A DNA stretch of 64,000 nucleotides from Providencia rettgeri (GCF_023205015.1 NZ_CP096258.1:2108001-2172000), one strand, 5' to 3'. Numbered from the stretch's first letter, positions 8,843 through 18,249 are shown. Numbers and translations: made by a program. The notes: generated from the letters alone by a model not told the origin.

Positions 8843-9394
8843 ATGAACGAATTTTCAATTGTCTGCCGCATTTTGGGGACACTATTTCAACGTAGTCCCT
8901 CTGATAGCCTCGTAAAGCCGCTTATTGATATGATTGCTCAAGATAAATTAAAAGCATCATGGCCATTGGAACAAGATGAGTTGTGGTCACGCATGGCGAA
9001 AGATCTCGATATCAATGCGCTTAATGCGGATTACCAAGCTCTGTTTGCCGGTGGATCCCCAGCAGTTTCAATGTTAGCGAATGATTACGATTCTGAAATT
9101 ACAGAAGCAGAGGTTCGCGAATTTTTAACGGTGAGAGGAATGTCTTTGACGAATGCGCCTGCTGATGCCTTTGGTGCTTTGCTACTCGCAGCGTCTTGGT
9201 TGGAAGACCAAGCGGCGGAAGATGAAACCGCAGCTCAAGAAGAGTTATTTGATAGCTATATTCTGAGCTGGTATGGCAGCTTTTTAGGGAAGGTTGAAGC
9301 ACATGCAACAACCCCATTTTACCGTACTCTAGCCCAAATTACCCGTGATGCTGTAATCGCACTGCGTGATGAACTTGACTCAGATGTGGAATAA
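8843..9394 (+). CDS. ycdY: YcdY, TorD/DmsD-family redox-enzyme maturation chaperone
   Basis: This 183-residue, predominantly helical protein belongs to the TorD/DmsD chaperone family. It matches E. coli YcdY from the N-terminal MNEFSIVCRILGTLFQ to the helix ending ALRDELDS. In E. coli, YcdY promotes metal loading of the zinc phosphatase YcdX, encoded next to it. Here only 136 bp separate ghrA from ycdY and no ycdX remnant is visible, so the usual partner is absent locally. The ATG follows an AGGATAATAT segment. A role as a chaperone for the DmsA encoded 9 kb away is conceivable but untested. Confidence 0.85.
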   Translation: MNEFSIVCRILGTLFQRSPSDSLVKPLIDMIAQDKLKASWPLEQDELWSRMAKDLDINALNADYQALFAGGSPAVSMLANDYDSEITEAEVREFLTVRGMSLTNAPADAFGALLLAASWLEDQAAEDETAAQEELFDSYILSWYGSFLGKVEAHATTPFYRTLAQITRDAVIALRDELDSDVE

Positions 9395-9396
9395 TT

Positions 9397-9414
9397 GTGA
9401 CGCTGTCACTTTTT
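9397..9414 (+). terminator. Weak hairpin after ycdY
   Basis: GTGAC / GTCAC with a 3-nt loop followed by TTTTT, 2 bp after the ycdY stop codon. The stem is only 5 bp, so termination may be partial. Confidence 0.4.
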
Positions 9415-9477
9415 GGTGTGGGTGTTACTCGATTTTAGCCGACGATGTTGATTAATAATTTTGATTGAATTTGGCCT

Positions 9478-9513
9478 AATAAAAAAGGCAACAGATTTTC
9501 TTGTTGCCTTTAA
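9478..9513 (-). terminator. Bidirectional intrinsic terminator for yceB (and ycdY)
   Basis: A 10-bp perfect stem AAAGGCAACA / TGTTGCCTTT with an 8-nt loop. On the minus strand it is followed by TTTTTTATT, which makes a strong terminator for yceB. It lies in the convergent ycdY-yceB interval. Confidence 0.8.
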
Positions 9514-9547
9514 TGCTTTTATCAATCGAAATAATTTATGGTTAAAA

Positions 9548-10108
9548 TCAATCGACTAGTGGAATGACCAGTTTACCTGGTTTGATTTCCAGCCCTTTAG
9601 CGAGTTTCTTCGCGGTTGCTTCAGCAGCACCATTATCTGGATTTAACACATAAACAGGCTGGGTTTCAAAGAAAGTTTCAAGTGAACTGTTTAAGTACGG
9701 AATAACAGCTGACATAGCGGTATCCATATTTTCTGGCGTCACTTTGTAATTGCTAATATTCAATTCTTTTAAGTAAATTGAGCCTGTTTTAGCGTCAAAG
9801 TAAGGGCGAGCAGTGAGTGTCAGGTTAATTTGTGCTTCTGCTTTACCAATAAGCGAGTCTAATTTAACGGTTGCATCCCCCGTTAATGCGACTTTCCCTG
9901 GTTCACTGCGGCCAATTTCTGATTTTAAATTCGCGAGCTGAATATCCGCATCAGCAAAACCCGTAATGCCGACTTTATGGTCATATTTTACTTTATTAGC
10001 AAGGTAATTATTAATTTGTGACTCACTAATACTAAACTCAGATAATTGGCTACAGCCCGATAACAGAGTGACAAAGCCCACCATAGCAGCGATTAAAAAC
10101 TTCTTCAT
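9548..10108 (-). CDS. yceB: YceB family lipoprotein (DUF1439)
   Basis: The 186-residue protein starts with a lipoprotein signal (hydrophobic FLIAAMVGFVTL, lipobox LLSGC) and continues with the DUF1439 fold of E. coli YceB (SESQINNYLANKV near the mature N-terminus, ITLTARPYFDAKTG-like central strands). The function is unknown; similarity to lipid-binding tubular folds has been proposed for the family. An AAGGAG-type ribosome-binding site (minus strand) precedes the start. The glutaredoxin gene that sits between yceB and mdtH in E. coli is absent. Confidence 0.88.
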   Translation of the reverse strand: MKKFLIAAMVGFVTLLSGCSQLSEFSISESQINNYLANKVKYDHKVGITGFADADIQLANLKSEIGRSEPGKVALTGDATVKLDSLIGKAEAQINLTLTARPYFDAKTGSIYLKELNISNYKVTPENMDTAMSAVIPYLNSSLETFFETQPVYVLNPDNGAAEATAKKLAKGLEIKPGKLVIPLVD

Positions 10109-10146
10109 AAAGACTCCTTTTGCAGTAACACAGCTAGTTTAGCGCA

Positions 10147-11352
10147 TTACTGCCCACTCAACATGACTGTTTCAATTTTTTTACGGTTAAATTGCTTATG
10201 AAGAGCCCATAAAGTAATAAAACCGATGATCCCTAATAAGAACCAAGGTAATTGTGGCATATTCCATTGGTGGCCAATATCGTACATCCAGCCCCCACCG
10301 GTATAACCGACAGCTCCCCCTAAAGCAAGGCCTAAGCGGCTAAAGCCCATATAGCTCCCACGAGCTCTTGGGTCAGCAAGTGACGCACTTAATGTTTCTC
10401 TAGCGGGGTCAGCGGTGATTGTGCCGAGATAAAAGAGGCAAATAAGGGCAAATAGCGTATTGAGTGAGGTTGTCATGCCAATTGGAAACATACTCAGGCT
10501 CATTAAAAATAGCCCAGCCATGAGCCGGTGTTCAAGGCGAAAATATTTTTCACTCCAACGTGCAATGGGATAAAGCAACGTTAAGGATATCGCAGCTTCA
10601 ATAGCATACATCCATTTGACTGCGGTTGGCGTACCGGCTAACTCATTGACAACAATAGGGAACATTAGCATTACTTGAACTGACAACATAAAATAGCCCG
10701 CTAAAGTGACAACGTAACTCACAAAGCGTTTGTCTTTTAGTACGCGGCCCATACCTTCTTTGATGGGAGTTCTGACGGTTGAGATCCGATAAGCAGGTAA
10801 TAACCATGCATTACAGATGGCAGCAATGATAAAAACCGCAGCGCCAACCCAGCAAACATAATGGAAGTCATATTGTAGTAGCCAACTTCCAATCAACGCA
10901 CCGATAACAGCGCCAGCACTGTCTTGCATTAAGAGTAAAGAATAAAAACGGCCGCGTTCATAAGGGCGGGTCAATTTAATCACTAAGGCTGTCCGTGGGG
11001 GATCAAATAAGGTGCCACCCAGAGCAGAAAGTACGCAAGACAACCATAAAACCCAAGGGTCATGGGCCACTGCCATCACCGCAAAACCACTGGCGCGCAA
11101 TAACATTCCAATGACAATCATGGGTTTTGCGCCAAATCGGTCAGCAATAGCACCGCCAAAAATCCCCAAACCCTGTTGAACAAACTGACGAAGTCCTAAG
11201 GCAAAACCCACCACGACGGCAGCCCAACCCAGTTGATCAACAAATCGAATAGAAATTAGTGGAAAAACAACAAAAAAGCCGAGGACAACCAACATGTTGT
11301 CAAGCAAAAGGAAATACTTACCAAGGCTTCTTGCCCGTGACACCTGCGCCAT
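10147..11352 (-). CDS. mdtH: MdtH family MFS drug efflux transporter
   Basis: This 401-residue major facilitator protein has 12 predicted membrane segments and follows E. coli MdtH (YceL) along its length, from LGKYFLLLDNMLVVLGFF to the cytoplasmic C-terminus. The MFS loop motif after helix 2 appears as GGAIADRFGAKP. In E. coli, overproduction gives fluoroquinolone resistance; the natural substrate is unknown. The gene is divergent from rimJ, as in E. coli. The 323-bp interval between them contains an ERIC-like remnant. Confidence 0.9.
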   Translation of the reverse strand: MAQVSRARSLGKYFLLLDNMLVVLGFFVVFPLISIRFVDQLGWAAVVVGFALGLRQFVQQGLGIFGGAIADRFGAKPMIVIGMLLRASGFAVMAVAHDPWVLWLSCVLSALGGTLFDPPRTALVIKLTRPYERGRFYSLLLMQDSAGAVIGALIGSWLLQYDFHYVCWVGAAVFIIAAICNAWLLPAYRISTVRTPIKEGMGRVLKDKRFVSYVVTLAGYFMLSVQVMLMFPIVVNELAGTPTAVKWMYAIEAAISLTLLYPIARWSEKYFRLEHRLMAGLFLMSLSMFPIGMTTSLNTLFALICLFYLGTITADPARETLSASLADPRARGSYMGFSRLGLALGGAVGYTGGGWMYDIGHQWNMPQLPWFLLGIIGFITLWALHKQFNRKKIETVMLSGQ

Positions 11353-11675
11353 GAGACACCATCAGAAAAATAGCAAAGAGGGAATGTTTTTTTAAATTAC
11401 GTATCAATAATATCAGTATATTGCGGGGTAATAGATGATATATTTTTATCGATAAATATTCGTCATACTTCACTCTGTGACGGTGTTGACTGCGTTCGGC
11501 TACTTGGGTCACATAGTTATGTATGCTGCACAACGAAGAAATCTAGTGATGTATTGGTATTTTAATTTACGTAATATGTTTTTCGTCAACGCATTGTAAG
11601 CTACACTTTAGCGTTCTAAGTTATTGGCTTGGAAAGAGAGAAAATATCTGGCTTTTTATTAATTAAGGGTTAACG
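11353..11675. other. mdtH-rimJ divergent intergenic region
   Basis: This interval must hold the promoters of mdtH and rimJ. Apart from the ERIC-like half-element at 11459-11535, I see AT-rich sequence with no supportable gene. Confidence 0.5.
11459..11535. repeat. Truncated ERIC-like element
   Basis: The segment carries GTTGACTGCGTTCGGCTA, TTGGGTCACATAGTTATG and TATGCTGCAC, matching the left arm and centre of the 127-bp ERIC family (compare the array at 50257). The right arm is not recognisable, so this looks like a decayed half-element. Confidence 0.6.
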
Positions 11676-12263
11676 ATGTTTGGTTATCGTTCAAATGTAC
11701 CGAAAGTGCGACTTGTCACTGATAGAATGGTTATCCGTTTGACTTATGAACGTGATAACTATCGGCTAGCTGATTATTACAGCCTGAACAAAGACTTTTT
11801 AATTCCGTGGGAACCCATCAGGGACAAATCTCATTATCAGCCAGCAGGTTGGCAAAATCGGTTACAAGTCATGAATGAAATGCATCGAGAAGGGAGCGCT
11901 TTCCATTTCGTACTATTAGATAAAGAAGAAAACGAAGTGATGGGAGTCGCGAATTTTAGTAATGTATTGCGCGGCTCATTTTATGCATGTTATTTAGGTT
12001 ATTCTCTCGGTGAAAAATGGCAAGGTCAAGGCCTAATGTATGAGGCACTAACCCAAACTATCCGTTACATGCAGCAGCACCAAAAAATGCATCGAATTAT
12101 GGCAAATTATATGCCTCATAATATGCGTAGTGGTAATTTATTGACCAAGCTTGGCTTTGAACGGGAAGGCTATGCAAAGCAATACTTACAAATCAACGGT
12201 GAGTGGCGTGACCATGTATTGACGGCACTGACAGATAACACTTGGGCATTGAATAAAGCCTAA
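11676..12263 (+). CDS. rimJ: Ribosomal protein S5 alanine N-acetyltransferase RimJ
   Basis: This 195-residue GNAT acetyltransferase closely matches E. coli RimJ: an N-terminal VRLVTDRMVIRL strand, the acetyl-CoA binding segment LGYSLGEKWQGQGLMYEA and a C-terminal GFEREGYAKQYLQINGEWRDH. It acetylates the N-terminal alanine of ribosomal protein S5 and has been linked to 30S assembly. The gene lies between mdtH and murJ, as in E. coli apart from intervening genes. Confidence 0.93.
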   Translation: MFGYRSNVPKVRLVTDRMVIRLTYERDNYRLADYYSLNKDFLIPWEPIRDKSHYQPAGWQNRLQVMNEMHREGSAFHFVLLDKEENEVMGVANFSNVLRGSFYACYLGYSLGEKWQGQGLMYEALTQTIRYMQQHQKMHRIMANYMPHNMRSGNLLTKLGFEREGYAKQYLQINGEWRDHVLTALTDNTWALNKA

Positions 12264-12346
12264 ATTCCTAATTTACTTTTCAATCGTAGTCAGTTGCAGT
12301 GCACACTGTTAAACTGATGCGATTGTATTCTTTTAGTTTATCAATC

Positions 12347-13885
12347 ATGAATTTATTAAAATCATTGGCGGCAGTAAGCTCCATGACCATGATGTCTCGT
12401 GTGCTTGGGTTTATTCGTGATGCCATTATCGCCCGAGTGTTTGGTGCAGGAGCCGCGGCTGACGCCTTTTTTGTCGCCTTTAAATTACCGAATCTTTTAC
12501 GTCGAATTTTTGCTGAAGGTGCCTTTTCACAAGCCTTTGTTCCAATATTAGCGGAATATAAAAACCAGCAGGGAGAAGAGGCCACCCGTACATTCGTCGC
12601 TTATATTGCTGGGATGCTAACCCTCGCTTTAGCGATCGTAACTATCCTTGGTATGATTGCCGCCCCTTGGATCATTTATGTCACCGCACCTGGTTTTACC
12701 GATGATGCTGACAAATTTGCGCTGACGACAGATCTTTTACGAGTCACATTCCCTTATATCTTTCTGATCTCTCTGGCCTCTCTTGCAGGCGCAATCCTGA
12801 ATACTTGGAACCGTTTTTCGGTCCCTGCATTTGCGCCAACGTTGCTCAATGTCAGTATGATCATTTTTGCTGCTTTCGCTGCTCCTTACTTTAACCCACC
12901 CATTATGTCATTGGCGTGGGCGGTGTTGGTTGGCGGTGTTTTGCAACTTGTCTACCAACTACCCCATCTTAAAAAGGTGGGTATGTTAGTGTTACCACGC
13001 CTGTCATTTCGTGATAGTGGGGTTTGGCGTGTAATGAAAATGATGGGGCCAGCAATTATCGGGGTTTCAGTCGCGCAAATTTCTTTAATTATCAACACAA
13101 TATTTGCTTCTTTCTTACAATCAGGTTCAGTGTCATGGATGTATTACGCGGATAGACTAATGGAATTGCCATCTGGGGTACTTGGTGTGGCCCTTGGGAC
13201 AATTTTATTACCATCATTAGCGAAAAGCTTCACGAGCGGCAACCAAAATGAGTATCGCCAATTAATGGACTGGGGATTACGCCTTTGTTTATTACTTGCT
13301 CTACCTTGTGCGTTAGGGTTGGCAATACTCGCTGAAGCATTAACGGTATCATTATTTCAATATGGTAATTTCACAGCACATGACTCATTAATGACGCAAT
13401 ACGCTTTAATTGCCTACTGTGTAGGGTTAACAGGCATGATTTTGGTGAAAATTTTGGCACCAGGTTTTTATTCGCGCCAAAATATTCGTACGCCAGTGAA
13501 GATTGCGATTGTCACTTTAATTTTAACCCAATTGATGAACTTAGCCTTTATTGGCCCTTTACAACATGCTGGTTTAGCCTTATCTATTGGGTTAGCGGCA
13601 TGTTTTAATGCGGGCGTTCTCTATTGGCAGCTGCGTAAGCAAGATATTTTTCAGCCTTTAGCCGGCTGGAAAGGGTTCATATTTAAATTATTGATAGCGT
13701 TAATTGTAATGGGCGCTGTGCTGTTTGGTGTTTTACACTTCATGCCATCTTGGCAAGAAGGTAATATGTTGATGCGTATGCTACGTTTGATAGGCGTCGT
13801 GATTATTGGTGCTGGAAGTTATTTCGTAGCTTTATATGTACTGGGGTTCCGCCCTCGTGATTTTATGAAACGTAGTGTTGCCTAA
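12347..13885 (+). CDS. murJ: Lipid II flippase MurJ
   Basis: This 512-residue polytopic inner-membrane protein of the MOP superfamily (14 transmembrane helices) closely matches E. coli MurJ. Diagnostic segments are the N-terminal SRVLGFIRDAI, AFFVAFKLPNLLRRIFAEGA and the central MYYADRLMELPSGVLGVALG. It moves lipid II across the cytoplasmic membrane for peptidoglycan synthesis and is essential. I place the start at ATG 12347 by homology, although the frame extends upstream to a GTG at 12299. A strong terminator follows. Confidence 0.95.
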   Translation: MNLLKSLAAVSSMTMMSRVLGFIRDAIIARVFGAGAAADAFFVAFKLPNLLRRIFAEGAFSQAFVPILAEYKNQQGEEATRTFVAYIAGMLTLALAIVTILGMIAAPWIIYVTAPGFTDDADKFALTTDLLRVTFPYIFLISLASLAGAILNTWNRFSVPAFAPTLLNVSMIIFAAFAAPYFNPPIMSLAWAVLVGGVLQLVYQLPHLKKVGMLVLPRLSFRDSGVWRVMKMMGPAIIGVSVAQISLIINTIFASFLQSGSVSWMYYADRLMELPSGVLGVALGTILLPSLAKSFTSGNQNEYRQLMDWGLRLCLLLALPCALGLAILAEALTVSLFQYGNFTAHDSLMTQYALIAYCVGLTGMILVKILAPGFYSRQNIRTPVKIAIVTLILTQLMNLAFIGPLQHAGLALSIGLAACFNAGVLYWQLRKQDIFQPLAGWKGFIFKLLIALIVMGAVLFGVLHFMPSWQEGNMLMRMLRLIGVVIIGAGSYFVALYVLGFRPRDFMKRSVA

Positions 13886-13907
13886 TTAATAAGCCGTCAA
13901 CGACCTT

Positions 13908-13945
13908 AAAAGCCCAATTTTAATGAGAAAATTGGGCTTTTTTTA
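13908..13945 (+). terminator. Strong intrinsic terminator of murJ
   Basis: A perfect 14-bp stem AAAAGCCCAATTTT / AAAATTGGGCTTTT with a 6-nt loop, running into a stretch of T. Confidence 0.93.
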
Positions 13946-14061
13946 TCTCTGTAATCTGCGTCGTTAAGGAAAAAATAACCATAGATCTGTTTCCTTCAAT
14001 TTCTAGTGAGTTCTTAAATTAATGCCCATAGTAACTGAATTATTAATTTCAAAATTATTTT

Positions 14062-14520
14062 ATGAAATTTCAATTAATTGTTTTTATTGATAAAAATAAT
14101 AACCTACTCTATTTTTGGGGTACATTGACAGGGTTGTTGTTACAACAATCAAGTGATAGGGAGATATTCAATTCCTTGAATATAAAAGTGGAATCTATTG
14201 ATTCCGCTTTAGTTGGGTTAAGTGATATTGCCGAATTGACAGGACTAACTTGTCAGGCAGTGGCTTTATTAAAAGATGGAGCCCGAGGGAAAGGCCATTT
14301 TCCAGCCCCCGTACAACGCTTGAATGGCGCATCGCCGTTATGGGACTTGGCGAGCGTTGCTCACTGGTTACAACAGAATAACCGGTTGTCGCATAACCCT
14401 GAACTTTATGAACAAGCAAAAACACTTTGCAAATGGAACTTAGTACTCCGTAATTGCGCGAATGAATATATCGATGAATTGCAAAAACTAACATCAAAGT
14501 TAGCAAAGCAACGCAAATAA
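14062..14520 (+). CDS. Small helix-turn-helix DNA-binding protein
   Basis: The 152-residue protein has a helix-turn-helix region of the MerR/AlpA-like type at about residues 52-105 (LVGLSDIAELTGLTCQAVALL, then FPAPVQRLNGASPLWDLASVAHWLQQ). A basic helical tail follows. The first 45 residues are of low similarity to anything I know, and no clear ribosome-binding site precedes ATG 14062, so the true start may be internal, for example just before the HTH. The gene sits alone between murJ and argS, convergent with argS. Its target is unknown. Confidence 0.6.
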   Translation: MKFQLIVFIDKNNNLLYFWGTLTGLLLQQSSDREIFNSLNIKVESIDSALVGLSDIAELTGLTCQAVALLKDGARGKGHFPAPVQRLNGASPLWDLASVAHWLQQNNRLSHNPELYEQAKTLCKWNLVLRNCANEYIDELQKLTSKLAKQRK

Positions 14521-14543
14521 AAACGGCTCACCGAAGTGAACCG
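14515..14543 (-). terminator. Intrinsic terminator of argS
   Basis: On the minus strand, CGGTTCAC-TTCG-GTGAGCCG forms an 8-bp stem (one U-G pair) with a stable UUCG tetraloop, followed by TTTTTATT. It lies just past argS and overlaps the end of the convergent HTH gene. Confidence 0.85.
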
Positions 14544-14567
14544 CTAATAGGCTATTTATTGGTTTGA

Positions 14568-16298
14568 TTACATTCTTTCAACGGTTTCAATACCTAGAGT
14601 GTCTAAGCCCGTTTTTAACGTTCTTTGGGTTAATGCAGCCAATTTCAAGCGGCTTTGGCGTTGGGCTTCGTCATCAGCTGACAAGATAGGGCAGTGCTCA
14701 TAGAAACCAGAGAATAAACCGGCTAATTCATACAAATAAGCACACATAACATGAGGTGTGCCATCACGTGCAACAGTGAGAATGGTTTCTTCAAACTGTA
14801 ATAAACGTGTTGCAAGTGCAATTTCACGCGGGTCTTGTAATGAAATAGGCAGAGTGAGGTCTGCGTGGGTTAAATTGGCTTTCTTGAAAATAGAGGCCAC
14901 ACGGGTATATGCGTATTGCATATACGGCGCGGTATTTCCTTCGAAAGCTAACATGTTGTCCCAATCGAAAATATAGTCAGTCGTTCTGTTTTTGGACAAG
15001 TCAGCGTATTTAACGGCGCCAATACCGACAACATTTGCGACATTGAGCAATTCATCTTCAGGCATATCTGGGTTTTTCTCACGGATCAGCGCTTGAGCGC
15101 GTTCAACAGCTTCATCCAGCAAGTCTGATAAACGAACGGTACCACCGGTACGAGTCTTAAACGGTTTACCATCTTTCCCTAACATCATCCCGAACATATG
15201 GTGCTCAAGCGCCATCGATTCAGGGATGTAACCTGCTTTACGGACGATGGTCCATGCTTGCATCAAATGTTGATGTTGGCGTGAGTCAATATAGTAAAGA
15301 GAACGGTCAGCGTGCAGGGTTTCGTAACGGTATTTAGCACAGGCGATATCGGTTGTTGTATACAAGAAGCCACCATCTTTTTTCTGGACGATCACGCCCA
15401 TAGGTTCGCCTTCTTTATTTTTGAATTCATCAAGGAAAACAACCGTTGCGCCTTCACTCTCAACAGCTAAACCTTTAGCTTTTAAATCTGCAACAATACC
15501 CGGTAGCATGCTGTTATATAAGCTTTCACCCATCACGTCATCTTCGGTCAATGTGACATTTAAGCGGCGATAGGTTTCTTGGTTTTGTTGCATGGTGATA
15601 TCAACCAATTTGCGCCACATTTGGCGGCAATATTCATCACCGGATTGCAATTTTACAACGTAGCCACGAGCACGTACTGCGAACTCTTCATCTTCGTCGT
15701 AGTGTTTTTTAGCTTCGCGATAAAACTCTTCGAGGTCAGCAAGCGCCATATCGGTGGCATCTTCATTTTGCACTTTTTCAAGGTAGGCAATTAACATGCC
15801 AAATTGCGTACCCCAATCACCGACGTGGTTGGCACGAATAACTTTATGACCAATAAATTCTTGGGTACGAGCAGCTGCATCACCAATGATGGTTGAACGC
15901 AAATGACCCACGTGCATTTGTTTCGCAACATTAGGCGCTGAATAGTCAATGACAATTGTCTCAGGCTTGACTGGTGCGACGCCTAGGCGTTGTGATGCTA
16001 ATGCCTCTTCAACGTGTTTTTCAACCCACGTTGGCTCAAGGAAAATATTAATAAAGCCTGGGCCGGCAATTTCAACTTTGCTGGCAATCCCTTCCAAATC
16101 TAAGTGATTAACAAGCTGTTCAGCCAGTTGTCGCGGAGCTATCCCCATTTTTTTAGCCGCGCCCATCACTCCATTCGCTTGGTAATCACCAAACTGAGCT
16201 TTAGCGGATTGACGCACAAGTGCATCACTGTCTTCTGGAGCACCCGCTGCTAACATCGCAGCACTAATTTTATCTGAAAGAATCGCCTGAATATTCAC
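14568..16298 (-). CDS. argS: Arginyl-tRNA synthetase
   Basis: This 576-residue class I aminoacyl-tRNA synthetase is the usual length of enterobacterial ArgS. It has the N-terminal Add1 tRNA-contact domain and the HIGH-type signature HVGHLRS (about residue 130). The KMSK-region equivalent is in MLGKDGKPFKTRTGG, and a C-terminal DALR anticodon-binding helical domain follows. It charges tRNA-Arg in the cytoplasm and is essential. It is divergent from yecM across a 168-bp interval and ends in a UUCG-loop terminator. Confidence 0.97.
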   Translation of the reverse strand: MNIQAILSDKISAAMLAAGAPEDSDALVRQSAKAQFGDYQANGVMGAAKKMGIAPRQLAEQLVNHLDLEGIASKVEIAGPGFINIFLEPTWVEKHVEEALASQRLGVAPVKPETIVIDYSAPNVAKQMHVGHLRSTIIGDAAARTQEFIGHKVIRANHVGDWGTQFGMLIAYLEKVQNEDATDMALADLEEFYREAKKHYDEDEEFAVRARGYVVKLQSGDEYCRQMWRKLVDITMQQNQETYRRLNVTLTEDDVMGESLYNSMLPGIVADLKAKGLAVESEGATVVFLDEFKNKEGEPMGVIVQKKDGGFLYTTTDIACAKYRYETLHADRSLYYIDSRQHQHLMQAWTIVRKAGYIPESMALEHHMFGMMLGKDGKPFKTRTGGTVRLSDLLDEAVERAQALIREKNPDMPEDELLNVANVVGIGAVKYADLSKNRTTDYIFDWDNMLAFEGNTAPYMQYAYTRVASIFKKANLTHADLTLPISLQDPREIALATRLLQFEETILTVARDGTPHVMCAYLYELAGLFSGFYEHCPILSADDEAQRQSRLKLAALTQRTLKTGLDTLGIETVERM

Positions 16299-16466
16299 CG
16301 AATTACCTTAAATTGCGAACCATAGTTACCACATTGTGCCATCACATGCGTATAACTAAAAGGTTGAAGAGAAAAATCGGCAGGTTTTATACCATATTTT
16401 GGGGCTCTCATGCTACAGTCTGCGCCATTGTTTAGTAGATAAGTTTTTGTAAAGAGGGGGCTTTAG

Positions 16467-17021
16467 ATGCCACAATTTAGCAAAATTTCGCAATTACAAG
16501 ATTTATGGGATGACCTACCTGTGTTTATGGGTAAATTACAACAGTTAGCGCAGGAACTGAACTTATCATTGTCATCTTTTCCGATAGATCACATCTCGGT
16601 GCGTTGCCATCATATGGCAACCGCAGAACGTTGGCATCAAGGGCTAATGGAATGCGCTGAGCTTTTATCTGACAATGTTATCAATGGTAGGCCAATTCGT
16701 TTATATGAGTTAAGAGAGCCATTAAATGTCGCGGGTCAAGAGGTATTTATTATTGAGTTGCCTTTCCCAAAAGACAAAATTTACCCGAAAGAAAGCTGGG
16801 AACATATCGAAATGGTGATTGATATTGATCCGAGTCAACTAGAAACCACAGCATTTCAGTTATTACCAGATCCTTTACCCCAAGGGTATCGTATTAAGGT
16901 AAGCCAACCCAAAGGGCAGCAAGAAAGGTTGCCAAATCCAACATTAGCAGTGTCAAATGGCGAAATAACGGTTAAATACCATCCTTTTACGCTAAAAAAG
17001 ATAATTGAAAGTGAAAAATAA
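16467..17021 (+). CDS. yecM: YecM, VOC-fold metal-binding protein
   Basis: This 184-residue protein matches E. coli YecM, whose structure resembles the vicinal-oxygen-chelate/glyoxalase fold. Conserved metal-site and fold segments visible are IDHISVRCH, ELPFPKDKIYPKESWEHIEMVID and a C-terminal VKYHPFTLKKII. The biochemical function is unknown. A GAGGGGG ribosome-binding site precedes the ATG. The argS-yecM-cutC neighbourhood is as in E. coli. Confidence 0.9.
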   Translation: MPQFSKISQLQDLWDDLPVFMGKLQQLAQELNLSLSSFPIDHISVRCHHMATAERWHQGLMECAELLSDNVINGRPIRLYELREPLNVAGQEVFIIELPFPKDKIYPKESWEHIEMVIDIDPSQLETTAFQLLPDPLPQGYRIKVSQPKGQQERLPNPTLAVSNGEITVKYHPFTLKKIIESEK

Positions 17022-17202
17022 GTGATGCAATTAACGTTATTGATTAATAGTACAGGTTAACTTTTAGTGATGTGATATCCATCCGATAACATTTTTTAAT
17101 AAATGGCATTATTAAGCGAATTGTTAACGTTTTGGATTAAAGCGTTTCATTATTTTTGGGCACATAAAGCCAGTGTTTTATTGCTCTATTTCGGAGGTCG
17201 TA

Positions 17203-17964
17203 ATGGCAAAACTGGAAATCTGTTGTTTCGGAATTGAATGTGCCCAAGTGGCTCAAGAATATGGTGCAGATCGTATCGAACTCTGCTCTGGCGCTGCAGA
17301 CGGTGGCCTGACCCCCAGTTATGGTTACCTGAAATTAGCCAAAGAGAAACTACATATTCCAGTTCATCCTATTATTCGTCCTCGCGGTGGTGATTTTTGC
17401 TATAACATTAGCGAATTTGACGTGATCCGCGAAGATTTAATTATGATTAAGGAAATGGGTTTTTCAGGTGCCGTTATCGGTATATTAGATAGCGAAGGGC
17501 GTATTGATATCAACAGAATGCATACGTTGATGGAAATAGCACAAGGGATGAATATTACCTTCCACCGCGCATTTGATATGTGCATTAATCCATTGTTAGC
17601 TTTAGAACAATTAAAAGAGCTCGGTGTTGCGCGTATTTTAACTTCTGGGCAGCAACAAAGTGCAGAGTTAGGTTTACCACTTTTAAAAGAGCTACATGAA
17701 AAAAGCCAGCAAATTAATGGGCCACAAATTATGGCGGGTGCGGGAGTACGTTTAGCCAATTTAAGTAAATTCATGGAGATTGGCTTATCTGAGGTACACA
17801 GTTCTGCAGGGAAAACGGTGCCATCAACCATGAATTACCGTAAAGTAGGGGTCACAATGGCCTCTAATAGCGAAACGGATGAATTCTCCCATTATTGTGT
17901 GGATGGCCCTACGGTAGAAGCGATGAAGGACTTTATTTCTATTACAGAAAAAGTGTTGGTTTAA
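17203..17964 (+). CDS. cutC: CutC family protein
   Basis: This 253-residue TIM-barrel protein matches E. coli CutC: LEICCFGIECA at the N-terminus, GADRIELCSGAADGGLTPS, IRPRGGDFCY and a C-terminal EVHSSAG motif. It was originally linked to copper tolerance in E. coli, but that role has been questioned there and the molecular function is unsettled. The start is ATG 17203, 5 bp after a GGAGG ribosome-binding site; an in-frame GTG at 17173 lies before that site and is unlikely to be used. Confidence 0.92.
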   Translation: MAKLEICCFGIECAQVAQEYGADRIELCSGAADGGLTPSYGYLKLAKEKLHIPVHPIIRPRGGDFCYNISEFDVIREDLIMIKEMGFSGAVIGILDSEGRIDINRMHTLMEIAQGMNITFHRAFDMCINPLLALEQLKELGVARILTSGQQQSAELGLPLLKELHEKSQQINGPQIMAGAGVRLANLSKFMEIGLSEVHSSAGKTVPSTMNYRKVGVTMASNSETDEFSHYCVDGPTVEAMKDFISITEKVLV

Positions 17965-18152
17965 TTGCCGCTAGCCACAATAGGCAGCTTGACGATAGAA
18001 ATTTAAATAGATTGTTATTCTCTAAGGAAAATCAATTAGTTGGTTTTCCTTGTTATTTTTCAGTCAACCAATGGCTAGTTATCATTAAAATATCAACTAA
18101 GTAAATTTATAATATTGTTTATTTGTCATTAATAGCTCAATTATTGCTTGTA

Positions 18153-18166
18153 TTGATACACATCAA
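18153..18166 (+). promoter_or_regulatory. FNR-type binding site upstream of dmsA
   Basis: TTGATACACATCAA is a perfect match to the FNR consensus TTGATnnnnATCAA. It lies 88 bp before the dmsA start codon, a spacing compatible with class I/II activation under anaerobiosis. CRP-like proteins share related half-sites, but the anaerobic enzyme downstream supports FNR. Confidence 0.88.
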
Positions 18167-18249
18167 TTAACCCTTGTTTTTATAAGGTTACCATCTAATT
18201 ACTATAAGAATACTCAGTAATTCAATTTATAATAATTAATGAGGTAGCA

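Noticed and set aside
12299..12346. Longer N-terminus for MurJ starting at GTG 12299
   Set aside because: Sixteen extra residues have no counterpart in E. coli MurJ, whose start aligns with ATG 12347.
14195..14506. Minus-strand frame of 103 codons opposite the small HTH gene
   Set aside because: No recognisable domain or ribosome-binding site, whereas the plus-strand frame has a clear helix-turn-helix; the plus strand is preferred.
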